Assembly: GCA_937996725.1 (NCBI GenBank)
Contig: CALKUR010000176.1
Span: 1 to 11,410, forward strand
Origin: an uncultured Dechloromonas sp.
GTDB lineage: Bacteria; Pseudomonadota; Gammaproteobacteria; Burkholderiales; Rhodocyclaceae
Reading direction: 5' to 3'
Length of the DNA stretch: 11,410 bases
How positions within the stretch are numbered: the first letter of the stretch is position 1; each line of letters opens with the position of its first letter. Below are positions 1-5,136 of this stretch, in pieces. The position numbers and the translations under genes are program-made. A model generated the notes under the pieces. It saw only the letters and a program-made list of their open reading frames with translations, made no database searches and had not been told where the DNA came from.

Positions 1-63
1 CCGGATGAACGGCTGATCACCGACCTACCCGTCACGAACTACTCGCTTCCCACTCCAACTCAG

Positions 64-88
64 ACTCTCACCTTCCACTCTCACCTTC
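64..88 (+). repeat. 12-base direct repeat before the first gene
   Basis: ACTCTCACCTTC occurs at 64-75 and again at 77-88, separated by one base, and the second copy abuts the ATG at 89. It occupies the place where a ribosome binding site would lie and contains no purine-rich core. It may be chance in a C/T-rich leader. Confidence 0.45.
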
Positions 89-424
89 ATGGCTCAACTC
101 GTCCTCCTCGTCGTCGCCGCCGCATGGGCCGCTGTCCTGATCCCGCCGATGCTCCGTTCCCGGGTCGAGAATCACCCCAACTCGTCGGTGACCGACTTCC
201 GCCGCCAGCTCTCCACCCTGCAGCGCGCCGTGCCCACCCGCACGATGGTGCCGATGCGGGGCATGGCCCGTCCGCTCACCCAGGCGCCGCAGCAGCGCAC
301 CCACGGCCACCCCGGCCAGGTGCGCCGTGCCGCCGCCCCGGCCCCCGGCCGCATGCACCAGGCCACCCTGCAGCGTGACGTCGCGTTGCCCGCCGACGGG
401 CTCGCGCTGGACCTGGGGTGGTGA
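89..424 (+). CDS. Short membrane-anchored protein, resembles N-terminus of actinobacterial SepX/GlpR
   Basis: This frame encodes 111 residues. It opens with one hydrophobic segment (about residues 3-19, rich in V, L, A and W) ending in a PPMLRSR cytoplasmic-type anchor. A polar stretch around residues 30-48 follows (NSSVTDFRRQLSTLQRAVP), then a Pro/Arg/Gln/His-rich tail that looks disordered. From memory, this N-terminal pattern is that of small membrane proteins of high-GC actinobacteria, including the divisome protein SepX/GlpR; I could not search. GlpR-type proteins are usually much longer, so this is either a short relative or a copy ended early by the TGA at 422. Codons end strongly in G or C, unlike the rest of the window. 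No Shine-Dalgarno is visible before the ATG; the leader is pyrimidine-rich. I am fairly sure it is coding and unsure of its function. Confidence 0.5.
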   Translation: MAQLVLLVVAAAWAAVLIPPMLRSRVENHPNSSVTDFRRQLSTLQRAVPTRTMVPMRGMARPLTQAPQQRTHGHPGQVRRAAAPAPGRMHQATLQRDVALPADGLALDLGW

Positions 425-425
425 G

Positions 426-575
426 GTGAAGCTCCGCGTCCGCTGGAAGATCCTGCTCGCGACGACCGTTCCGCTCGTGGCGCTGGGCGATCCGGAGGCG
501 GTGAAGGCCGTCTATCGCGCCGAGCGCAAGGTGCACGCGAACCCCGGCATGCAGCGCCAGCATCAGGTGTCCAGC
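426..575 (+). CDS. 5' fragment of unidentified gene, cut by the junction
   Basis: A GTG at 426, two bases after the stop of the preceding gene and behind a G-rich stretch (about 416-426), opens a frame with strongly GC-ending codons. It begins MKLRVRWK followed by a short hydrophobic run (ILLATTVPLVAL), which looks like the first membrane segment of a sensor kinase or similar membrane protein. The rest (about residues 21-50) is polar and I do not recognise it. The frame is broken near 575, where pheT sequence in another frame takes over; its continuation to a stop at 692 is out of frame with pheT and not meaningful. The end coordinate is approximate. The GTG could also be spurious. Confidence 0.35.
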
Positions 576-577
576 GC

Positions 578-1279
578 CGCCGCCAGCCGCGCCTGCAAAT
601 TTTTGAAACGGGTCGCGTGTTTGAACGTTCTACCACGCCGACTGAAGGCCAGGTGGATGGCTACCGTCAGACCTTGCGTCTCGGTGGTCTGACCTGGGGT
701 GCTGTGGTACCGGAACAGTGGGGCATTAAAACCCGCGCCGTCGATTTCTTCGACGTCAAAGCCGATATCGAAGCGCTCAATACCGTTGGCAAGCTCACGT
801 TTGAAGCGGCCACGCATCCCGCCTTCCACCCGGGCCGTTCAGCCCGCGTTTTGCGCGATGGTCAGCCGGCTGGCTGGCTGGGTGAACTGCATCCACGTTG
901 GGTACAGCAGTACGAGCTGGAATCGGCCCCAGTCCTCTTTGAATTGGATATTGACCTGCTGACCCCGGCCAAGGTGCCAACCTATGCGCCAGTGTCGTCT
1001 TTTCCGGTCGTGCTGCGCGATCTGGCCGTGGTGGTGGATGCTGCCGTGCCGGTGCAACAGCTGTTGGATCGCCTCTGGCAGGGTGCCCCTGAGGTGTTAC
1101 GGGCGATCGACCTGTTCGACCAGTACCAGGGCAAGGGCGTGCCGGATGGGGCCAAAAGCCTTGCCTTCCGCTTTACCTTGCAGGATACTCAGGCCACCCT
1201 TGAAGATCAAAAGGTGGACGAGGTCATGGCACAATTGCTGGAACGCTTTACCGCTGCTGGTGCTACCCTAAGATCCTGA
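578..1279 (+). CDS. pheT: Phenylalanyl-tRNA synthetase beta subunit, C-terminal fragment
   Basis: The last ~233 residues of PheT (full length about 790), which with PheS charges tRNA-Phe in the cytoplasm. The fragment opens with RRQPRLQIFETGRVF, a family signature of the catalytic-like module. An HPGRSA motif lies at about residues 84-89 and the ferredoxin-fold anticodon-binding (FDX-ACB) domain at about 139-233. That domain has the typical SSFP..LRDLAVVVD start and a KSLAFRFTLQD strand. There is no start codon: the 5' two-thirds are absent and replaced by unrelated high-GC sequence. The exact first base is uncertain (about 560-596); 578 is where PheT-like residues begin in this frame. pheT followed by ihfA is a common proteobacterial order. 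Identity is very secure; the truncation looks like an assembly artefact. Confidence 0.95.
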   Translation, partial: RRQPRLQIFETGRVFERSTTPTEGQVDGYRQTLRLGGLTWGAVVPEQWGIKTRAVDFFDVKADIEALNTVGKLTFEAATHPAFHPGRSARVLRDGQPAGWLGELHPRWVQQYELESAPVLFELDIDLLTPAKVPTYAPVSSFPVVLRDLAVVVDAAVPVQQLLDRLWQGAPEVLRAIDLFDQYQGKGVPDGAKSLAFRFTLQDTQATLEDQKVDEVMAQLLERFTAAGATLRS

Positions 1280-1309
1280 AAACACGATAGAATTGCCGTC
1301 CGATATTCA

Positions 1310-1343
1310 ACAGGGTAGGTGTTTGAACCTGCACTGTGTTTTT
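1310..1343 (+). terminator. Hairpin plus U-run between pheT and ihfA (weak terminator or attenuator)
   Basis: CAGGGTAGGT (1311-1320) can pair with ACCTGCACTG (1327-1336) around a GTTTGA loop, with one mismatch and one G-U pair; A1310-T1337 extends it. TGTTTTT follows directly. The form is that of an intrinsic terminator, but the imperfect stem suggests partial read-through into ihfA, only 16 bases downstream. Confidence 0.4.
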
Positions 1344-1359
1344 CCGAAAGACCTGCATC

Positions 1360-1665
1360 ATGACCACACTGACCAAGGCTGAAGTCTCCGATATTCTTTT
1401 TGAGAACCTCGGCCTGAACAAGCGCGAATCGAAAGACATGGTTGAAGCCTTCTTCACCGAGATCGCCGATACGCTTACTGCGGGTCAATGGGTCAAGCTG
1501 TCGGGCTTCGGTAACTTCCAGTTACGTGACAAGCCGCAGCGTCCAGGTCGTAACCCGAAGACCGGCGAAGAGATTCCTATCTCAGCTCGCCGCGTGGTGA
1601 CCTTTCATCCCAGCCAGAAGCTCAAGGATGAAGTCGAGCGTGTTCAGAAGTCGAGCCGCGGCTGA
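1360..1665 (+). CDS. ihfA: Integration host factor subunit alpha
   Basis: IHF-alpha pairs with IHF-beta and bends DNA sharply at specific sites, acting in transcription, replication initiation and recombination. The 101-residue product matches the family length (about 99) and is colinear throughout: N-terminal helices (LTKAEVSDILFENLGL, KRESKDMVEAFF), VKLSGFGNF, then the beta-arm RPGRNPKTGE carrying Pro66, the residue that intercalates into DNA, then ARRVVTFHPSQKLK. VKLSGFGNF together with RPGRNPKTGE fits the alpha subunit better than beta or HU. The ATG at 1360 gives the conserved N-terminus (MTTLTKAE); an in-frame GTG at 1336 would add eight non-conserved residues and lies in the upstream hairpin. 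GAAAG at about 1345-1349 is a weak ribosome binding site. It follows pheT as in many proteobacteria. Confidence 0.97.
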   Translation: MTTLTKAEVSDILFENLGLNKRESKDMVEAFFTEIADTLTAGQWVKLSGFGNFQLRDKPQRPGRNPKTGEEIPISARRVVTFHPSQKLKDEVERVQKSSRG

Positions 1666-1684
1666 TTAGACGCAGTAAATCATC

Positions 1685-2134
1685 ATGACCGATCTCTTCA
1701 GTCAGCCGGCTGCATCGGACGTTTCGCCGACCGCGTCATCGGCGCTGCCGCCCATCCCCGCCAAGCGTTATTTCACCATCGGTGAAGTCAGCGAACTGTG
1801 TGGTGTCAAAGCGCACGTGCTGCGCTACTGGGAACAGGAATTTACGCAGCTCAAGCCGCTTAAGCGTCGGGGCAATCGCCGTTACTACCAGCACCACGAA
1901 GTCCTGCTGGTACGCCGTATCCGCGAACTACTCTACGATCAGGGTTATACCATTCATGGTGCCCGCATCCAGCTGAGCCATCCTAACGGTCACAGTAATG
2001 GCAACGGTCATGCAAAGACCATGAGTGCTGTCGTGGAAGTCGCGCCTAGTGGCACTTCCCACGAGCTAGCGGCGGCTGTGCCGGCGGACCTCAAAGCCAA
2101 ACTGCAAGACATCATCCAGCTGCTCAAAGTCTGA
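1685..2134 (+). CDS. MerR-family transcriptional regulator
   Basis: A 149-residue DNA-binding protein. The winged helix-turn-helix spans about residues 28-80: YFTIGEVSELCGV (recognition helix region through VLRYWEQEF), a wing with LKRRGNRRYY, and the following helix VLLVRRIRELLYDQGYTIHGAR. The first ~27 residues are Pro/Ser/Ala-rich and probably disordered. Residues 99-109 are rich in His, Asn and Gly. A short C-terminal helix (ADLKAKLQDIIQLLK) probably serves for dimerisation. No cysteine metal-binding loop of the MerR/CueR/ZntR type is present, so the effector is unknown. Start ATG at 1685, 19 bases after ihfA, with no clear ribosome binding site; co-transcription with ihfA is likely. A MerR gene right after ihfA is, as I recall, common in betaproteobacteria. 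Family call secure, function unknown. Confidence 0.93.
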   Translation: MTDLFSQPAASDVSPTASSALPPIPAKRYFTIGEVSELCGVKAHVLRYWEQEFTQLKPLKRRGNRRYYQHHEVLLVRRIRELLYDQGYTIHGARIQLSHPNGHSNGNGHAKTMSAVVEVAPSGTSHELAAAVPADLKAKLQDIIQLLKV

Positions 2135-2140
2135 GTTTCA

Positions 2141-2176
2141 TTGAGCCGGGGGCGTTATTGCCGTACAATAGCGCCC
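2141..2176 (+). promoter_or_regulatory. Sigma-70 promoter for tRNA-Pro, GC-rich discriminator
   Basis: A -35 element TTGAGC (2141-2146) and a -10 element TACAAT (2164-2169) are separated by exactly 17 bases, with transcription expected to start near 2176. AGCGCCCG directly follows the -10. A GC-rich discriminator of this kind is typical of stable-RNA promoters under stringent (ppGpp) control; that regulation is inferred. Confidence 0.7.
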
Positions 2177-2182
2177 GTGTCT

Positions 2183-2259
2183 CGGCGTGTAGCGCAGCCT
2201 GGTAGCGCACTTGTCTGGGGGACAAGGGGTCGCAGGTTCGAATCCTGTCACGCCGACCA
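2183..2259 (+). tRNA. tRNA-Pro (anticodon GGG)
   Basis: A complete 77-nt cloverleaf. The acceptor stem CGGCGTG (2183-2189) pairs perfectly with CACGCCG (2249-2255). The D stem is GCGC/GCGC and the anticodon stem CTTGT (2210-2214) pairs with ACAAG (2222-2226). The anticodon loop CTGGGGG has GGG at 2217-2219, reading CCC and probably CCU. The T arm contains GTTCGAAT and the 3' CCA is encoded (2257-2259) after discriminator A2256. The C1-G72 pair is typical of bacterial tRNA-Pro. It has its own promoter and terminator and stands alone, not in a tRNA cluster. Confidence 0.98.
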
Positions 2260-2275
2260 ATAGAATCAATGAATG

Positions 2276-2306
2276 AGCCAACCTTCACCGGTTGGCTTTT
2301 TTATTT
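2276..2306 (+). terminator. Rho-independent terminator of tRNA-Pro
   Basis: AGCCAACC (2276-2283) pairs perfectly with GGTTGGCT (2290-2297) around a TTCACC loop, followed by a T-rich tail (TTTTTATTT). It sits 17 bases after the tRNA CCA. Confidence 0.9.
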
Positions 2307-2474
2307 AATACAGCCTTGCCATTTAAATTGATCAATGCGTTTTTGTATAAGACGGTTTTTATGGGAGTCGAATGAAACAAGGTTGTGTTTTAATTTTTAC
2401 AGGTTTAGAATTAAAGCATCGGTTATTTAATTGCCGCCTAATTTTATTAAAACTGTATTAATCCGGAGATAACC
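2307..2474 (+). promoter_or_regulatory. AT-rich leader upstream of hns
   Basis: These 168 bases lie between the tRNA terminator and hns and are clearly richer in A and T than the surrounding genes, with many A/T runs. Such tracts are preferred H-NS targets, so autoregulation is plausible but inferred. The stretch holds a perfect 10-base palindrome ATTGATCAAT (2327-2336), a possible -10 TATAAG (2346-2351) without a convincing -35, and a possible 29-codon ORF (2372-2461) preceded by GGGAG. I could not place the hns promoter with confidence. Confidence 0.5.
2465..2468 (+). promoter_or_regulatory. Ribosome binding site of hns
   Basis: GGAG at 2465-2468 lies six bases before the ATG at 2475, one of the clearest ribosome binding sites in the window; it fixes the hns start. 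Confidence 0.8.
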
Positions 2475-2810
2475 ATGGATTTGTCGAATCTGAATCTCGA
2501 TCAACTGAAAGACCTGCTGAAGAAGGTGCCTGGCGAGATCAAGCGCCGTACCGAAGAGGCTACCAGCGCCGCTCGCGAAGCCGCGATTGAAAAACTGAAG
2601 CAAATTGCCCGTGAGCACGGTTATTCGCTGGAAGAGCTGGCCGGTACCAAAAAGCCCCGTAAATCGTCGGGTGCCCGTAAGCCGGTTGCCCCGAAATATG
2701 CCAACCCGGCAAACCGTTCGGAAACCTGGACCGGCCGTGGCCGTAAGCCGCTGTGGGTTCAAGCCGCTCTGAACCAGGGTAAATCGCTGGACAGCCTGTT
2801 GATTCGTTAA
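2475..2810 (+). CDS. hns: H-NS family nucleoid-associated DNA-binding protein
   Basis: A 111-residue member of the H-NS family, which coats AT-rich DNA and silences transcription, particularly of horizontally acquired genes. The N-terminal ~50 residues are charged and helical (LDQLKDLLKKVPGEIKRR, then AAIEKLKQIAREHG), fitting the oligomerisation region. A Lys/Pro/Ser-rich linker covers about residues 58-73. The C-terminal DNA-binding domain (about 74-110) reads YANPANRSETWTGRGRKP and then LWV, carrying the family core TWTGRGRKP, whose GRGR loop enters the minor groove. Its length and YxNP..S.TWTGRGR pattern fit betaproteobacterial H-NS better than the longer enterobacterial protein. Monocistronic: AT-rich leader before it, strong terminator after it. 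Genomes of this group often carry several paralogues, so orthology to a particular H-NS is not claimed. Confidence 0.95.
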   Translation: MDLSNLNLDQLKDLLKKVPGEIKRRTEEATSAAREAAIEKLKQIAREHGYSLEELAGTKKPRKSSGARKPVAPKYANPANRSETWTGRGRKPLWVQAALNQGKSLDSLLIR

Positions 2811-2829
2811 TTCGATTTAATAGTCGGTT

Positions 2830-2857
2830 AAAAGGAGGTCTTCGGACCTCCTTTTTT
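2830..2857 (+). terminator. Rho-independent terminator of hns
   Basis: AAAGGAGGTC (2831-2840) pairs perfectly with GACCTCCTTT (2845-2854) around a TTCG tetraloop, with an A2830-T2855 extension and a T-run. The UUCG cap makes this a very stable terminator. The AAGGAGG in its 5' arm looks like a ribosome binding site but is buried in the stem and leads to no gene. Confidence 0.93.
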
Positions 2858-2920
2858 ATGGTCATTTAGTTGGGGCGGTCTGCGGTAAGCACGGTGCGTT
2901 GCGGTATCCTTATGCCCACG

Positions 2921-3661
2921 ATGACAATTCTTCTTTCTAACGACGATGGCTATTTCGCAACCGGTTTGCGGATATTGCATGAGGCCTTGTCACCGTTGGG
3001 AAAAATCAATGTGGTGGCCCCCGAGCGTGATCGCAGTGGCGCGAGCAATTCACTGACGCTGGATCGACCGCTCACCTTGCGCACGGCGCCCAATGGGTTT
3101 CAGTTTGTGAATGGCACGCCCACCGATTGTGTGCATTTGGCTGTGACGGGATTGATTGAACCCTTGCCAAGCTTGGTGGTGTCGGGCATCAATCACGGTG
3201 CCAATATGGGTGACGATACCGTGTACTCAGGGACCGTTGCAGCGGCGACTGAAGGTTACCTGTTGGGTGTGCCGTCGATAGCGATATCACTGGTGGGTAA
3301 AGAAGCCACGCATTTCGAAACGGCGGGCCGTGTGGCCCGTATGCTTGGCGAGAAGTTGCTGAGCCAACCTTTTGGCCAGGCAGTGCTGCTCAATGTAAAC
3401 GTGCCCGATCTGCCCTTTGAGGCGATCAAGGGTTTTAAGGTAGCGCGTTTAGGTAAACGCCATAAAGCCGAGCCGGTGATTAAAACCACGAATCCGCGTG
3501 GTGAAGTCGTGTACTGGGTGGGCCCAGCGGGTGCCGCACAGGACAATGGCCCGGGAACCGATTTTCATGCCGTGGGTGAGGGCTATGTATCCATTACGCC
3601 CCTGCGTCTGGATCTGACCCACACGGATCAGCTTGATTCGGTACGCAGCTGGTTGGGCTGA
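2921..3661 (+). CDS. surE: 5'/3'-nucleotidase SurE
   Basis: SurE is a metal-dependent phosphatase that removes phosphate from nucleoside monophosphates and is linked to stationary-phase survival. From the ATG at 2921 the product is 246 residues (E. coli about 253). Active-site motifs are in place: SNDDG with Asp8-Asp9, DRSGASNS with Ser39, and SGINHGANMGDDTVYSGTV with Asn91, corresponding to the metal- and phosphate-binding residues of the family. An ATG at 2912 would add three residues; an opening at 2870 would add about 17 non-conserved ones. Neither ATG has a clear ribosome binding site, so 2921 is chosen for the conserved MTILLSNDDG beginning. First gene of the surE-pcm-nlpD-rpoS cluster, following the hns terminator, so a promoter probably lies at about 2858-2911, though I see no good match. 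Confidence 0.96.
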   Translation: MTILLSNDDGYFATGLRILHEALSPLGKINVVAPERDRSGASNSLTLDRPLTLRTAPNGFQFVNGTPTDCVHLAVTGLIEPLPSLVVSGINHGANMGDDTVYSGTVAAATEGYLLGVPSIAISLVGKEATHFETAGRVARMLGEKLLSQPFGQAVLLNVNVPDLPFEAIKGFKVARLGKRHKAEPVIKTTNPRGEVVYWVGPAGAAQDNGPGTDFHAVGEGYVSITPLRLDLTHTDQLDSVRSWLG

Positions 3662-3664
3662 TTC

Positions 3665-4336
3665 ATGAGTCGTGCAGCACTTGGACAGGGAATGACCTCA
3701 GCCCGTACCCGGGCACGTATGGTTGAACGACTGCAACAGCAAGGCATTACCGATAAAGGCGTGCTGGGCGCGATCAACAAGGTCGAACGTCATCTATTCG
3801 TGGATGAAGCGTTTGCGCATCGCGCGTACGAAGATACGGCGCTGCCATTGGGGCTGGGGCAGACGATTTCGCAACCCTTTATTGTGGCGCGCATGATCGA
3901 ATGCTTGCGTGCCGATGCTCGCCCATTGGGTAAAACACTGGAAATAGGCACGGGCTGCGGTTACCAAGCATCCGTATTGGCAGGGCTGACCAAAGAGGTC
4001 TATTCGATTGAACGGCTGGCTGGCTTGATTGAACGCGCCAAAGTGAATCTGCGTGCCATCAAATGTTTTAACGTCCGGCTTAAGCATGGCGATGGCTATC
4101 AGGGGATTCCTGAAGCGGCACCGTTTGATTCGATTATTCTCGCCGCGGCTGCGCCGAAGGTGCCCGAAGCCCTCTTACAGCAAATGGCGGTTGGTGGCAG
4201 AATGGTCATGCCGTTTGGTGCAAGTCACGAATCGGCTGTGCAGAGAATGTTGTTGATTGAACGGACAGAAAACGGCTGGACTGAAAAGCTGCTTGATCCG
4301 GTCAAATTTGTGCCGATGTTGCCGGGTGTGGAATGA
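3665..4336 (+). CDS. pcm: Protein-L-isoaspartate O-methyltransferase
   Basis: Pcm methylates isoaspartyl residues in aged proteins using S-adenosylmethionine, starting their repair. The product is 223 residues. The conserved segment LGLGQTISQP (about residues 62-71), SAM-binding motif I LEIGTGCGYQASVLA (about 92-106), the acidic YSIER after the second strand (about 113-117) and FDSIILAAAAPKVPEALLQQ (about 154-173) all match the family. The chosen ATG at 3665 begins three bases after surE; an internal ATG at 3692 (MTSARTRARM, residue 10) begins where family conservation starts and is a credible alternative. The 3' end overlaps the nlpD start by four bases (ATGA), implying translational coupling. 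The surE-pcm-nlpD-rpoS order is shared with gammaproteobacteria. Confidence 0.96.
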   Translation: MSRAALGQGMTSARTRARMVERLQQQGITDKGVLGAINKVERHLFVDEAFAHRAYEDTALPLGLGQTISQPFIVARMIECLRADARPLGKTLEIGTGCGYQASVLAGLTKEVYSIERLAGLIERAKVNLRAIKCFNVRLKHGDGYQGIPEAAPFDSIILAAAAPKVPEALLQQMAVGGRMVMPFGASHESAVQRMLLIERTENGWTEKLLDPVKFVPMLPGVE

Positions 4337-5136
4337 CGCAAGGTCTGAAAAAACTTTCGATTGGGTTGCTGGTGTTGGCGGCGTTAGCAGGCTGTACATC
4401 GCTGCATCGTGCGCCTGTTGATGACGGTGCTAAAACGGCATCACCGTATCCGCCGCTCCCTAAAGACTGCACGCAAACCTGGACCGTCAAACGTGGCGAC
4501 ACGTTGATTGGGATAGCACTCAACACCGGGACGGATTACCGCGATATCGCGGCCATGAACCAGTTGGCTGACATTAACAAGGTTCAACTCGATCGAACCT
4601 TGTGCGTGCGTCGTAGTGCGCAGAGGTCGAAGAAGCCGGCGGCAGATTCGCAACCATCGGCTAAGGCCGATCAGCCGGTCAAAGATACCACCAAGGCTGC
4701 AGCCGTGAAACCGGTGGACGACATGCCGAGTACGTCGGCGGCAACCAATGCGGCGATGGCTGACGGCATCAAGTTTGCCTGGCCGGCCAAGGGTAAGGTG
4801 GTTGCCGGTTTCAATGACGCCTCCAACAAGGGCATCAATATCGCAGGCAAGATGGGTGAGCCAGTTGATGCGGCCGCAGACGGTAAGGTCGTTTACGCGG
4901 GCTCTGGCTTGCGCGGTTATGGCAACTTGGTCATCGTGAAACACGATGGCAACTATTTGACCGCTTATGCGCACAACAGCAAGATCCTCGTCAAAGAAGG
5001 CGATGCTGTGAGGCGGGGTCAGCGCATTGCTGACATGGGCGATAGCGATGCCGATTCGGTGATGTTGCATTTCGAGGTGCGCCGACAAGGCAAGCCGGTT
5101 GATCCACTCAAGTTCATGTCACAACGCGGGACGTGA
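4333..5136 (+). CDS. nlpD: Lipoprotein NlpD (LysM + degenerate LytM/M23), amidase activator
   Basis: NlpD is an outer-membrane lipoprotein that activates the septal amidase AmiC in enterobacteria. The 267-residue product has a lipoprotein signal with lipobox LAGC (Cys21). A LysM peptidoglycan-binding domain (about 48-92; WTVKRGDTLIGIA, then MNQL) follows, then a Lys/Ala/Pro/Asp-rich linker (about 95-145) and a C-terminal LytM/M23 domain (about 147-262). The LytM domain lacks the usual zinc ligands: the HxxxD position reads KGINIAG, with Asn169 where active enzymes carry Asp. AYAHN and LHFEVR remain. This fits a non-catalytic activator. It overlaps pcm by four bases at its start and rpoS by four at its end. 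In E. coli the main rpoS promoter lies inside nlpD; I could not identify one here. Confidence 0.95.
   Translation: MTQGLKKLSIGLLVLAALAGCTSLHRAPVDDGAKTASPYPPLPKDCTQTWTVKRGDTLIGIALNTGTDYRDIAAMNQLADINKVQLDRTLCVRRSAQRSKKPAADSQPSAKADQPVKDTTKAAAVKPVDDMPSTSAATNAAMADGIKFAWPAKGKVVAGFNDASNKGINIAGKMGEPVDAAADGKVVYAGSGLRGYGNLVIVKHDGNYLTAYAHNSKILVKEGDAVRRGQRIADMGDSDADSVMLHFEVRRQGKPVDPLKFMSQRGT

Noticed and set aside
172..636. Minus-strand frame crossing the high-GC/pheT junction
   Set aside because: High GC leaves stops rare in every frame; it spans two unrelated sequences and has an Arg/Pro-rich composition typical of shadows.
2183..2259. tRNA 3' end as the att site of an integrated element
   Set aside because: No repeat of the tRNA end and no integrase gene in the window.
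2831..2840. Strong ribosome binding site AAGGAGG after hns
   Set aside because: It is the 5' arm of the terminator, and the ATG that follows reaches a stop after three codons.
4441..5088. Long open frame on the minus strand inside nlpD
   Set aside because: It is wholly antisense to a gene with clear domains, has no family-like motifs and no ribosome binding site.
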